NCBI RefSeq assembly: GCF_000190755.2
Contig: NZ_JH109152.1
Coordinates: forward strand, 2,173,937 to 2,237,936
Direction of reading: 5' to 3'
DNA: 64,000 nucleotides
Source of the DNA: Methylobacter tundripaludum SV96
Lineage (GTDB): Bacteria; Pseudomonadota; Gammaproteobacteria; Methylococcales; Methylomonadaceae
Of this stretch, positions 8,119-16,832 are shown in pieces. A program made the position numbers and the translations under genes. The notes below the pieces were generated by a model, which was not told the DNA's origin, ran no database searches, and saw only the letters and a list, made by a program, of their open reading frames with translations. The first letter of the stretch is position 1; the number at the start of each line of letters is the position of its first letter.

Positions 8119-10887
8119 ATGTTAATATCGACTAATATATTCAAAAAATTTAAACGCAAAGCCCTACCTCTGGCAATAGCGAGCGTACTAGGTTCCGGGC
8201 TTTATCAGCTGCCGGCCAATGCCGCGTTGCCGACGAGCGCGGCCTGCACCGGCACTGGAACTACTGTCAGCTGTGAATTGTGGGCTAAGCCGGGTACTGC
8301 AACGCTGACAACGGGCGTCACCGTACCCGTCTGGGGCTATGCGGCTGCGGCTGCCGACCCGGCCGGCTTGCCCGGTCCTGTTTTGATCGTTAATCAGGGC
8401 GATACGGTCACTGTGAACTTGCACAACGCACTATCCGAACCCACGGCGCTATTGTTCCAGGGACAGAGCTTGCCGCCGGATACGGTCGGGACAGCGGCGG
8501 GGGGAACCAAGAGCTACACTTTCAAAGCTTCAGAACCCGGCACTTACTTGTACGAGGCCGGTCTGCCGGAAAACACCCAGCACCAGCCCGCGATGGGCTT
8601 ATACGGTGCGCTCGTAGTGCGTCCTGCGACTCCGAATCAAGCCTATGGCGCGACCACGGCTTTTGACGACGAAGCTCTGGTGCTGGTCAGCGAGATCGAC
8701 ACAGCCTTGAACAACAGCGCGAACCCAGCCGGGTTCGATATGCGCAAATTCGCGCCCAAGTATTTCCTGATCAACGGCAAGGCCCATCCAAGTCCCGATC
8801 TGATAACGCTTCCGGATCCGGTAGCTACACCTTATCCGGCGTCCGGTTTTAACCTGCTGCTGCGCTACGTCAATGCCGGGATCAAACATCATTCGATGGC
8901 GCTGTTGGGCCTGCGGCAAAAATTTATCGCTAATGACGGCAGCTTGATTCTGCATCCGCGCGACGGTGTATCCGAGACCATCGCTCCCGGCCAGACAGTT
9001 GATGCCATTACAACGATTTCGTCCGCGGCAGTACCCGATAGCAGGTTCGCTGTATACGATGCCGGCATGAACCTGAATAACAGTAGTGCCGCCGGCATGG
9101 GCGGAATGCTGACTTTTGTGGCTTTGGGCGGAGACGGCGTTTTGCCAACGCCGGGAACGCCTCCAGCGCCTCCAGGGCCTCCGACTGATACGGCCGGTCC
9201 GGTGACCAGCGGCATAACTATGACGCCCAATCCCAGCAATGCGGCCACCATAGCCTTAAGCGCGACAGGCAATGATACGAGTACCGGTAACAGTAATGTC
9301 GACGCAGCCGAATACTTTATTGATGCGGCTTCGCCCCCTTCTGACGCAACCCGTGGCGTATTTATGCCTGTAGCATCGCCCGGCGCGGTAGCGATTGCCG
9401 CCGCCTCGATCACGGCACCGGTACAGGGTGCGCATAATATTTTGGTGCGCAGCCGCGATGCCGCCAATAACTGGGGCGCGTTCGCTCCTGCTGTCAGCCT
9501 TATACAGGACACAGCCGGGCCGTCGACGACAGTCACGCCCATCGCCTCCAATGGCAAAAATGGGGTTAATTCGAGCACGGCTGCGGCCCGTATCGTTGCA
9601 GCGGCAACGGATAACCTGACCAATGTCAGCGCCGTCGAGGGCTATCTCGACAACAATACGACATCGGTTTTCCCATTCGTCCCGAGCGATGGCAGTTTCA
9701 ATAGTCTATCTGAAAATGCCTACGCTGATATTCCGCTGGGAACTGTAACGACGCTGAACAGTGGCAATCATGTTGTGCATGTGAGAGCCAGAGATGCTGC
9801 CGGCAATTGGGGCGTGTTTACCAGCAACAACAACTTGCTTATCGATAAGGTCGCGCCTGCGGTAACTGGCGTTGTGACGGCTACTCCGAATCCGGCCTTC
9901 ACCAGCTTCGTACTTTCTGCCAATGCAACCGATGCGGCCCCAACTTTGGGCATTGCCGGGGGCGAGTGGTTCGAAGGCACGGATCCCGGTATAGGCCTTG
10001 GCCACCCTATGACGGCAACAGGTGGGACGACGGGGCCATGGACGGTCACCTCCAACGAGAATGCGCGTTCATTGAACTGGGCAGAGGGAAATCATACCGT
10101 GAATGTTCGCGCCAGGGATGCTGCTCAAAACTGGAGTACTGGTACAGTCAGCGGAACCGTAACGGTGCAATCGCCGATCTACTTTTCGACGTTCGGCAAT
10201 ACCAATCCGCCGGGTGTGGGAGGCACGGCCGACGATGCGGATATCTACTTCTGGAATGGTATTGCGTTCAGCCGGACGGTCGATGTCACCGCTATCGCCA
10301 ACCCGCTGCCTGCCGCCGCCAACGTTGACGGATTTCAGCGTGTAAGCAATACGCAGTTCTATCTCTCCTTCAGCTCTGCTACCGTGACTGTGCCAGGTGT
10401 TGGAACGGTTCAGGATGAAGACATTGTCTATTACGACAACGGCACCTGGTCGGTGTTCTTCGATGGTACCGCCCAAGGGTTGACTGCCGACAATCTCGAT
10501 ATTGATGCGTTCACCATCAATGGAAGCAACATCTACTTCTCGACGGTCGGCAACACCAATCTGCCGGGCGTAGGAGGCACGGCCGATGATGCGGATATCT
10601 ACCTCTGGAATGGTACGGCGTTCAGCCGGACGGTCGATGTCACCGCTATCGCCAACCCGCTGCCTGCCGGGGCCACCGCTGCCAACGTTGACGGTCTGAA
10701 ATTCGTGGACGCGAAGCACTTCTATCTCTCCTTCAACACGGCTACCGTGGCTGTGCCAGGTATTGGAACGGTTCAGGACGAAGACGTCGTGTACTACAAC
10801 AACGGTGCTTGGTCGGTATATTTCGATGGTACAGGTAAAGGACTGACTGCCGGCAATCATGATATCGATGCCTTCGACATCCCGTAG
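8119..10887 (+). CDS. Copper-free cupredoxin-pair protein with Ig-like domains and C-terminal tandem repeat
   Basis: The start at 8119 is chosen because AGGAGA lies at 8105-8110; the frame upstream to 8008 overlaps the previous gene. The protein is 922 aa with a Sec signal (residues ~14-35, ending PANAA). Two degenerate cupredoxin domains (~36-335) keep GPVLIVNQGDTVTV and GTYLYEAG but have no HxH copper motifs; KHHSM in the second is the only trace. A Pro-rich linker near residue 345 leads to three or so Ig-like (bacterial Ig/FN3-type) domains with AANNWG, AAGNWG and AQNWS ends, also found in the 11668 peptidase. The last ~236 residues are two copies of a ~118-aa module. I infer that it supplies the structural middle pair of domains in a six-domain oxidase split over three genes and anchors the complex to a surface partner. 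Confidence 0.8.
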   Translation: MLISTNIFKKFKRKALPLAIASVLGSGLYQLPANAALPTSAACTGTGTTVSCELWAKPGTATLTTGVTVPVWGYAAAAADPAGLPGPVLIVNQGDTVTVNLHNALSEPTALLFQGQSLPPDTVGTAAGGTKSYTFKASEPGTYLYEAGLPENTQHQPAMGLYGALVVRPATPNQAYGATTAFDDEALVLVSEIDTALNNSANPAGFDMRKFAPKYFLINGKAHPSPDLITLPDPVATPYPASGFNLLLRYVNAGIKHHSMALLGLRQKFIANDGSLILHPRDGVSETIAPGQTVDAITTISSAAVPDSRFAVYDAGMNLNNSSAAGMGGMLTFVALGGDGVLPTPGTPPAPPGPPTDTAGPVTSGITMTPNPSNAATIALSATGNDTSTGNSNVDAAEYFIDAASPPSDATRGVFMPVASPGAVAIAAASITAPVQGAHNILVRSRDAANNWGAFAPAVSLIQDTAGPSTTVTPIASNGKNGVNSSTAAARIVAAATDNLTNVSAVEGYLDNNTTSVFPFVPSDGSFNSLSENAYADIPLGTVTTLNSGNHVVHVRARDAAGNWGVFTSNNNLLIDKVAPAVTGVVTATPNPAFTSFVLSANATDAAPTLGIAGGEWFEGTDPGIGLGHPMTATGGTTGPWTVTSNENARSLNWAEGNHTVNVRARDAAQNWSTGTVSGTVTVQSPIYFSTFGNTNPPGVGGTADDADIYFWNGIAFSRTVDVTAIANPLPAAANVDGFQRVSNTQFYLSFSSATVTVPGVGTVQDEDIVYYDNGTWSVFFDGTAQGLTADNLDIDAFTINGSNIYFSTVGNTNLPGVGGTADDADIYLWNGTAFSRTVDVTAIANPLPAGATAANVDGLKFVDAKHFYLSFNTATVAVPGIGTVQDEDVVYYNNGAWSVYFDGTGKGLTAGNHDIDAFDIP
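10177..10884 (+). repeat. Two tandem 354-bp coding repeats
   Basis: Two direct copies begin at about 10177 and 10531. They encode a 118-aa module that starts with IYFST and includes GVGGTADDADIY, FSRTVDVTAIANPLP and QDEDxVYY. Much of the DNA is identical between copies (for example GGAGGCACGGCCGA and CGGACGGTCGATGTCACCG), so the duplication is recent or kept homogeneous. The second copy carries two or three extra codons (GATA) before the NVDG motif. Function of the module is unknown. Confidence 0.85.
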
Positions 10888-10899
10888 CAGCTAGAACCG

Positions 10900-10927
10900 G
10901 GTAAGGCGGGCTTGGGTTCGCCTTACC
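10900..10927 (+). other. Intercistronic hairpin
   Basis: GGTAAGGCG at 10900-10908 pairs perfectly with CGCCTTACC at 10919-10927 across a 10-nt loop, 13 bp after the stop codon of the preceding gene. There is no T-tract, so it looks more like an mRNA-stabilising or partial-termination structure than a full terminator. It could set lower expression of the two following genes relative to the oxidase genes. Confidence 0.5.
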
Positions 10928-11042
10928 TCCGGACCAAACTGCAACGGGCGTTGATGGGCTGAGCTAAGCCAACAAAAAACGAAAGTGAATGTGGCTGGGC
11001 CATGATCCATGCCGTATTCTTTGATAATCAGGAGAACAATAA

Positions 11043-11645
11043 ATGAAAAAGTTATCCCTTTTTTCCGGCTTCGGCCGTAGATCCATCATGTCCATATCTA
11101 CAGCGAGCGCTATGGCTTGCCCTAGCATGGCCGAGACCGAAACGAGTCTTTCCAGGCACAAGCATGCGGTGCCAAGGTTCCGCTACGTGGGGCGTATCCT
11201 CACCGCCTTGAGCGCTACCGCCTTATTGACTGGGGGGGGATGGTATTATTATCAGCGCAGCATTGCTGCACCGCCGGTAGCGGTTCAGGCATCAACCGCG
11301 TACATATCCAACGATCAGTTGGAGGCTCAATACGGCGTTCGCGTCACGCTCATCGGTGTTTCGGCAGTGGGCGGGATCGTCGATTTTCGCTACAAGCTTG
11401 TCGATCCGGCAAAGGCTGCGGCTTTGCTCCATGATCCTGAGAATGCGCCTGTGCTGACTGCGGTGGACAGCGGCTTGACACTATCACCGACCAAAATGGG
11501 CAGCAGGCATCATAGCCAGATGGGCATGAAGAAAGGCACCGCTCCGTTTACCTTCTATCCCAACGTCCGCAATGCGGTAAAAGCCGGTACTCCTGTTTCC
11601 GTAGCCTTCGGCAAGATCAAGGTCGAGCCGATAGTCGCGCAATAA
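11043..11645 (+). CDS. Membrane-anchored periplasmic protein of unknown function, His/Met motif
   Basis: The 200-aa product starts behind CAGGAGAACAATAA. A cytoplasmic N-terminal ~46 residues precede one membrane segment (~48-67, ILTALSATALLTGGGW). The remainder, about 125 residues, should face the periplasm. It contains SRHHSQMGMKKGTAPFTFYPN, where two histidines and two methionines cluster in a way that could bind copper. I do not recognise a named family. Its place between oxidase and peptidase genes in one transcription unit suggests a role in copper delivery or assembly, but that is inference only. Confidence 0.7.
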   Translation: MKKLSLFSGFGRRSIMSISTASAMACPSMAETETSLSRHKHAVPRFRYVGRILTALSATALLTGGGWYYYQRSIAAPPVAVQASTAYISNDQLEAQYGVRVTLIGVSAVGGIVDFRYKLVDPAKAAALLHDPENAPVLTAVDSGLTLSPTKMGSRHHSQMGMKKGTAPFTFYPNVRNAVKAGTPVSVAFGKIKVEPIVAQ

Positions 11646-11667
11646 TCCCAGTTATGAGGCCCATATC

Positions 11668-14319
11668 ATGAAGACTGTCTTTCTTATCGCGATAAACCTT
11701 GCTCTGGTCTGTTATTTGCCCGCTGTTCCTGCGGCGATCTCGAATCAGGGAAAAATTTCTTCCGAGGTGCGGTCTGCGATAGCTGCGTCATCCTCGACAC
11801 AAGAAATCTCCGTGATCGTGTATTTGAAGGACCGGGCCAATCTGGCGTCTTTCCGCAATTTGCACCGCACAGAACGGCTTCGAGGCGTAGTCAATGCGTT
11901 ACGGAATAAGGCCGATCTCTCTCAACGCAGCCTGAAATCTTTTCTGGAATTGCGCCGGGGCCATGGACGAGTCGGCACGTATAAGTCGTTCTGGGTATTC
12001 AACGGCTTCTCCGTCACTGCCGTTCCGGGCGTGATCCAGGAACTGGCTGACCGGGCCGATGTGGAGCGGATTGAAGCGGATGAAGTCAACATTGTGCCTG
12101 CAACAATGTCTCCCGAGCCCAACCTTTCTTTGATAGGAGCGCCTGACGTTTGGGATTTAGGTTTCTACGGACAAGGGGTGGTGGTAGCCAATCTGGACAG
12201 CGGCGTGGACAATACGCATCCCGACCTCGCCAATCGATGGCGGGGCGGCTCAAACAGCTGGTACGATCCCTATGCGCAGCATGCAACGCCTTATGATCCG
12301 ACCGGCCACGGTACCTGGACAATGGGGCTCATGGTCGGCGGAGATGCCGGAGCCACTTCCGTTGGGGTGGCGCCGGGGGCTCAGTGGATCGCCGCGAAAA
12401 TATTCAAAGATAACGGCTCCGCCACGATAACTGGAATTCATCAGGCTTTCCAGTGGCTTCTGGATCCCGATGGAAATCCCGCCACGGCTGATGCACCCCA
12501 AGTAGTGAACAACTCTTGGGCGTATGGTGCTCCAGGTTGCAATCTGGCCTTTCAACCAGATCTTCAGGCGCTGGTATCCGCCGGTATAGTCCCGGTGTTC
12601 GCGGCTGGGAATTATGGTCCGGGCAGCAGCACCAGCGTTAGTCCGGCCAATTATCCGGAAGCTTTTGCGGTCGGCGCTACAAACAATCTTGATCAACTTT
12701 ATGCCTACAGCGGAAAAGGGCCTTCGGCTTGCGGCGAGGCCTCGACAGTCTATCCGGAACTTGTGGCGCCGGGCGTGAATATTTCAACGACCGATCTTTT
12801 CGGTTTTTATACCAGCCAATCCGGAACTTCGGTAGCAGCTCCGCATATCGCCGGGGGCTTGGCGCTGCTGCTCAGTGCCTATCCGCAGTTGACGGTGGCA
12901 CAGCAACGGGATGCTTTGCTTTTGTCCGCGGTAGACCTTGGAACTCCGGGGCCTGACAACAGTTTCGGTTACGGCCGTATCAATCTGCCGGCTGCCTATG
13001 ACTGGGTGGTGCTCAACGCCGGCAATCCGTCTACGGCAGTGGATGCCACCGGACCTGACACGAACAGTATCAGCGTAAGCCCTAATCCCAGTAACGGGAC
13101 TCTGGGTTTTGACATCAATGCGCCCGCCGTTCGGGTGGCTGCTACTGTGGCCGATCCGGCCATCAATGGCTTACAGTCCAATATTAGAACTGCCGAGGTA
13201 TTCGTCGACTCGGCTGGAAGCAATGGCTCCGGCTTGGCATTTCTCGCCGACGACGGGGTTTATGATAGTCCGGCTGAAGCCGTCTACGCAGACATTCCGC
13301 TGACGATCATCGCCCAGCTTGGCGATGGCTCCCATATCCTTTACGTGCACGGCCAGGATTTTGCCGGAAACTGGGGGGCAATGAGCAGCACAGTGCTGAT
13401 CATCGATAAGACTTCTCCTACTGTCAGCAATGTCACTACGACTCTGACGAACACGACGGTCAACCTGACCGCTACCGCTGCCGATCCATCTCCAGGCAGC
13501 GTTACTAAGGCCGAATGGTTCGAAGGGAATGATCCCGGTAAAGGGCTGGGGTATTCGATGTCGGTGTCGGGCGGCACTGTCGCCGCAACTATTAACGTCG
13601 GCACTTGGACATCCGGTAGCCATACGCTGTTCGTCAGGGCTAGAGATAGCGCTGGAAATTGGAGTGCCGCGGTATCGGCGAACATTACCATAGCTGCGCC
13701 GAATGCCATTTTCATTGACGGCTTCGAGTCAGGGGGCTTCTCGGCCTGGAACGGAGGCGTTACCGGCACTCGTATTAGCGTTAATACCGCCGCCGCAGCG
13801 ATGACCACCGGCGGAATTTATGGCATGCAGGCCACTCTTGGAGGCGGTACTGCTCCGGGCTATGTTGCCGATGGGACGCCAACTCTTGAAAAGAGCTATC
13901 ACGCACGGTTCTATTTCAACCCGCACAGTACCAATCCGGGGAGTGGGCAGGTGACGATTTTCTCCGGCCTGAATGCAGCCGGCACGACTATCTTTCAGGT
14001 GCAATTCAAGCGCAACGGCAGCAGCTACCAAGTGCGCGGTGCTGTGTTGAGATCAGGCGGCACGACCTACACGAACTGGGTTACTCTTGCCAACAACACC
14101 GCACACCCCGTCGAGATAGCTTGGCAGTCCGGTACGTCAGCATCCTTTCAGCTTTACACGGACGGAGTGCTCAGGCAGACGCTGAGCGCCCTGAACACCA
14201 GCGCCTATTCGTTGGATACGGTACGGCTGGGCACCTCTACCGGTCTTGTTAATACCGCCAGCGGAACCTTGTATTTCGACGCTTTTGCTTCAACGAGGGC
14301 TACTGTTATCGGGCCGTAA
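11668..14319 (+). CDS. Secreted subtilisin-like serine peptidase (S8) with Ig-like and jelly-roll C-terminus
   Basis: The 883-aa product has a Sec signal (residues ~1-23), an I9-type propeptide (~45-145) and an S8 catalytic domain. The triad is D177 in NLDSGVD, H214 in GHGTW and S388 in SGTSVAAPH, with oxyanion N315 in AAGNYG. Two Ig-like domains follow (~465-690, ending AGNWGAM and AGNWSAA), closely like those in the 8119 gene. A C-terminal ~185-residue domain opens with FIDGFESGGFSAW and resembles the end of the protein at 1-5235. Shared accessory domains across three genes suggest common surface attachment or secretion. It may process the partner proteins. It starts 22 bp after the preceding gene and is the last gene before the terminator. 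Confidence 0.88.
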   Translation: MKTVFLIAINLALVCYLPAVPAAISNQGKISSEVRSAIAASSSTQEISVIVYLKDRANLASFRNLHRTERLRGVVNALRNKADLSQRSLKSFLELRRGHGRVGTYKSFWVFNGFSVTAVPGVIQELADRADVERIEADEVNIVPATMSPEPNLSLIGAPDVWDLGFYGQGVVVANLDSGVDNTHPDLANRWRGGSNSWYDPYAQHATPYDPTGHGTWTMGLMVGGDAGATSVGVAPGAQWIAAKIFKDNGSATITGIHQAFQWLLDPDGNPATADAPQVVNNSWAYGAPGCNLAFQPDLQALVSAGIVPVFAAGNYGPGSSTSVSPANYPEAFAVGATNNLDQLYAYSGKGPSACGEASTVYPELVAPGVNISTTDLFGFYTSQSGTSVAAPHIAGGLALLLSAYPQLTVAQQRDALLLSAVDLGTPGPDNSFGYGRINLPAAYDWVVLNAGNPSTAVDATGPDTNSISVSPNPSNGTLGFDINAPAVRVAATVADPAINGLQSNIRTAEVFVDSAGSNGSGLAFLADDGVYDSPAEAVYADIPLTIIAQLGDGSHILYVHGQDFAGNWGAMSSTVLIIDKTSPTVSNVTTTLTNTTVNLTATAADPSPGSVTKAEWFEGNDPGKGLGYSMSVSGGTVAATINVGTWTSGSHTLFVRARDSAGNWSAAVSANITIAAPNAIFIDGFESGGFSAWNGGVTGTRISVNTAAAAMTTGGIYGMQATLGGGTAPGYVADGTPTLEKSYHARFYFNPHSTNPGSGQVTIFSGLNAAGTTIFQVQFKRNGSSYQVRGAVLRSGGTTYTNWVTLANNTAHPVEIAWQSGTSASFQLYTDGVLRQTLSALNTSAYSLDTVRLGTSTGLVNTASGTLYFDAFASTRATVIGP

Positions 14320-14333
14320 CGCCGCCCAGATTG

Positions 14334-14378
14334 AGCTCCCCAGCCTTAACGTCGGGGAGCTTATTTACTGTTGTTTTT
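14334..14378 (+). terminator. Rho-independent terminator of the oxidase-peptidase operon
   Basis: AGCTCCCC at 14334-14341 pairs with GGGGAGCT at 14354-14361 over a 12-nt loop. A T-rich tail with TTGTTTTTG follows. It sits 15 bp after the peptidase stop codon and points with the + strand genes. Confidence 0.8.
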
Positions 14379-14405
14379 GTGGATAGTGAGTAACACTGGT
14401 TGCCA

Positions 14406-15305
14406 TCAACGGCCAGTAAGCGCCTGCTGCAATTCGGCAACCGACTGCGGACGGTTTTCCGGCTGCAACGCCATCGCCCAGTCGATGGCTTTTAACAGAT
14501 GTTCCGGGAATTTTCGGTTAAACGCCTTGACCGCAGGAACCAGTGTGTCCTGTTGCACTCTGTCCCGTGCAGGAACCGGCGTTTTGTTCTCCAGGCAATT
14601 GCGCATACTTGCGCCCACCGCATAAATATCCGTCCACGGGCCTAGCTGGGCGCTCAAGTCATGCTGTTCTATCGGCGAGTAACCCTTGGTCAAAATCTTG
14701 CTTTGCTTGCCCAAGTGCGATTTCGGATAGCTCTGAATCGCGCCAAAATCCAGCAACAACGCATCATTGCCCGGCCGCACCAGAATGTTTGAGGGCTTAA
14801 TATCCAGATGAATAAACTGTTGGCTATGAATATGTCCCAGTCCTGCCAATAAGGAGGTGAACAAGGGCAATAAAAAATCTTCGGAAACAGACAGCGATTT
14901 ATCCCTTAACAGCTTATCCAGCGTAACTCCGTAATCGTAAGTCATCACCATATACACGGTGGAATTGGCTTTAAAAAAACCGATAACCTGGACAATATTG
15001 GGGTGTTTTAACGTCGATAAAACCTTGGCTTCTTCAAAGAACAATACCCGACCGCGCTTGAATAAAGCCGCCGCTTCTTCGCTGTTGGCGACCACCATAT
15101 TATTCCAGGTTCGGTGGGCAAATTTTCGGGGCAGATATTCCTTAATGGCAACCTGAAACTGATCCTTTATTTGTCTGGCCAGATAAACGGAACTGAAGCC
15201 GCCGTGCGCCAACTCCCGCTCAATCACATACTGGTCTATAATGGTGCCGGTTTGCAGGTAGTTCCACTCTTTGGGATAAGTATGCGGATCGTAGTATTCA
15301 GCCAT
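14406..15305 (-). CDS. Serine/threonine protein kinase (Hanks type)
   Basis: The 299-aa product is a complete cytoplasmic kinase domain with no membrane segment or sensor tail. A glycine-rich loop (ELAHGGFSSVYLA, ~31-43), ATP-binding K55 in VAIKEY, a catalytic loop HLDIKPSN (D168, K170, N173) and DFG at D186 are visible, as is the GYSPIEQ activation-segment end. HLD replaces the usual HRD arginine, so it may not need activation-loop phosphorylation. It diverges from yicC with only 45 bp between the two starts, so the promoters must overlap. Its target is not evident from the sequence. Confidence 0.9.
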   Translation of the reverse strand: MAEYYDPHTYPKEWNYLQTGTIIDQYVIERELAHGGFSSVYLARQIKDQFQVAIKEYLPRKFAHRTWNNMVVANSEEAAALFKRGRVLFFEEAKVLSTLKHPNIVQVIGFFKANSTVYMVMTYDYGVTLDKLLRDKSLSVSEDFLLPLFTSLLAGLGHIHSQQFIHLDIKPSNILVRPGNDALLLDFGAIQSYPKSHLGKQSKILTKGYSPIEQHDLSAQLGPWTDIYAVGASMRNCLENKTPVPARDRVQQDTLVPAVKAFNRKFPEHLLKAIDWAMALQPENRPQSVAELQQALTGR

Positions 15306-15350
15306 TGTGTTGTTTGTTTGTACTAAAAGCGCATTAATTATAGGTGAAAA

Positions 15351-16217
15351 ATGATTAGAAGCATGACCGCGTTTGCCGGTAACGAGACAGAAATCGGCGA
15401 CTTAACCATAAGCTGTGAATTGCGCTCAGTCAATCACCGTTATTGCGACATTAGCTTAAGACTGCCGGATCGCCTGCGTTTTGTTGAAGCCGATCTGCGC
15501 TCAGCCATCGCCGCCAAGATCAATCGAGGCAAAGTTGAATGCTCATTGAGCTACAAGAAACAGGCTAAAAACGGACAAGGCTTCATCATTAATACCGACG
15601 CCGTCGCCACACTGCTTGCCGCGACCCATACCATAGAGCAGCAAATGATGGGGCCTTTGTCCTTTTCGGCGCTGGATGTACTGGCATTTCCCGGTATCCA
15701 GCAGGAACCGGATATTGACAAAGAGCAACTCGACCTGGGCATTGCAACGCTGGTCGATCAAACCTTGGCGCAACTGCTGGAGGCGCGTGAAAGAGAAGGC
15801 GCTCAGCTTAAGCTCCTGATTGAAGAGCGCTGCGCAAAAATGCTGATTTTTGTCGTTTCAGCGGGTAAACGCATGCCGGAAGTGTTGTTGCTGATTCGCA
15901 ATAAACTGAATGACCGGATTGCCGAACTGGTCGCGCAGCCCGATTTCGACCGGCTGGAGCAGGAGCTGGTGCTGCTGGCTCAAAAACTGGACATCACCGA
16001 AGAACTCGACAGACTGGAAACCCATATCACTGAGGTGTTGCGGGTACTCAAGCAAAAAGACCCGGTCGGCAGACGGCTGGACTTTTTAATGCAGGAATTG
16101 AACCGTGAAGCCAATACCTTGGGCTCCAAATCGACCGACAAGGAAATGACCAAAATAGCCATCGAGCTTAAAGTGCTGATCGAGCAAATGCGCGAACAAA
16201 TTCAGAATATAGAGTAA
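15351..16217 (+). CDS. yicC: YicC family endoribonuclease
   Basis: The 288-aa product opens with IRSMTAFAG and has the family signatures LRSVNHRYCDI near the N terminus and GRRLDFLMQELNREANTLGSK near the C terminus, with full family length. YicC/YloC proteins are endoribonucleases implicated in RNA turnover. In many proteobacteria yicC sits beside gmk; here a terminator follows and gmk is absent, so the gene is probably transcribed alone. Confidence 0.95.
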   Translation: MIRSMTAFAGNETEIGDLTISCELRSVNHRYCDISLRLPDRLRFVEADLRSAIAAKINRGKVECSLSYKKQAKNGQGFIINTDAVATLLAATHTIEQQMMGPLSFSALDVLAFPGIQQEPDIDKEQLDLGIATLVDQTLAQLLEAREREGAQLKLLIEERCAKMLIFVVSAGKRMPEVLLLIRNKLNDRIAELVAQPDFDRLEQELVLLAQKLDITEELDRLETHITEVLRVLKQKDPVGRRLDFLMQELNREANTLGSKSTDKEMTKIAIELKVLIEQMREQIQNIE

Positions 16218-16254
16218 TGTTTCAGACTGCCCCGACCAGTCCCATCAATCCAGT

Positions 16255-16281
16255 AAAGGCCGCGTATATCGCGGCTTTTTT
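16255..16281 (+). terminator. Rho-independent terminator after yicC
   Basis: GCCGCG at 16259-16264 pairs with CGCGGC at 16270-16275 over a 5-nt loop. It is flanked by AAAG upstream and TTTTTT at 16276-16281, giving an extended stem. It lies 38 bp after the yicC stop. Confidence 0.85.
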
Positions 16282-16489
16282 GTGTCTATCGGTTTCATGC
16301 GATCCCACATAACTGCCGGAAGACACGATAGGATTAAAGCATGGCCATTTCAATATACCCAATATGTAGTAATTTACGATAATGTAGTGGCTTTTCAAGT
16401 CTAGTGGTTAAAATACATAATGGAGCATTAGCTTCGACGTAGCCATCCATTCGAGCAAAACCAAGATTCCTGCTACCTATAATAAAAAA

Positions 16490-16832
16490 ATGACCATTCC
16501 ACAAAAATGAACTCGAAGCCGTACAAAACGGACCCCTATTCTTGCCTCGTTACCTGCAAAAGCAAATTACCGAGATCTCCCTCATACCATCCCTGCATTT
16601 GGAAATTATTCAGCGATGGCAGGGGCTTATGGGGGACAAATCGCGTAAGCATCTAAAAGGTGAGCGCAAGTTGGAAGGCGATTTGACCACTGATTTTTTT
16701 GTCAAAATTCTGGGTTGGCATGGAAGCACCAGCGAGAAGCCTACGCTGGATTCATAATATAACATTCCCAAAGCATCCAAAACGCCGGACATTGCTCTGG
16801 GACGTTTTACCAGCAAACCCGCAGAGGTTTTC
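16490..16832 (+). pseudogene. Detached N-terminal coding region of a type IIG restriction-modification gene
   Basis: The reading frame of the following gene continues upstream, but is broken twice. An ATG at 16490 reads MTIPQ and then hits TGA in an A5 run at 16503-16507; dropping one A joins it to NELEAVQNGPLFLPRYLQKQ. That frame runs on through LHLEIIQRWQGLMGD and FFVKILGWHG to a TAA at 16755-16757. The same frame resumes after the TAA as YNIPKASKTPDIALG and runs into the 16833 frame without another stop. The TAA precedes the PD of a PD-(D/E)xK nuclease motif (TPDIALG at 16782-16802; VVGEYKG at 16833-16853). The nuclease domain is therefore cut off or translated only by readthrough or restart. 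Confidence 0.8.

Noticed and set aside
16755-16757. TAA in the restriction gene as a recoded codon
   Set aside because: TAA recoding is not expected in this type of bacterium, and a second frameshift lies upstream, so decay is the simpler reading.
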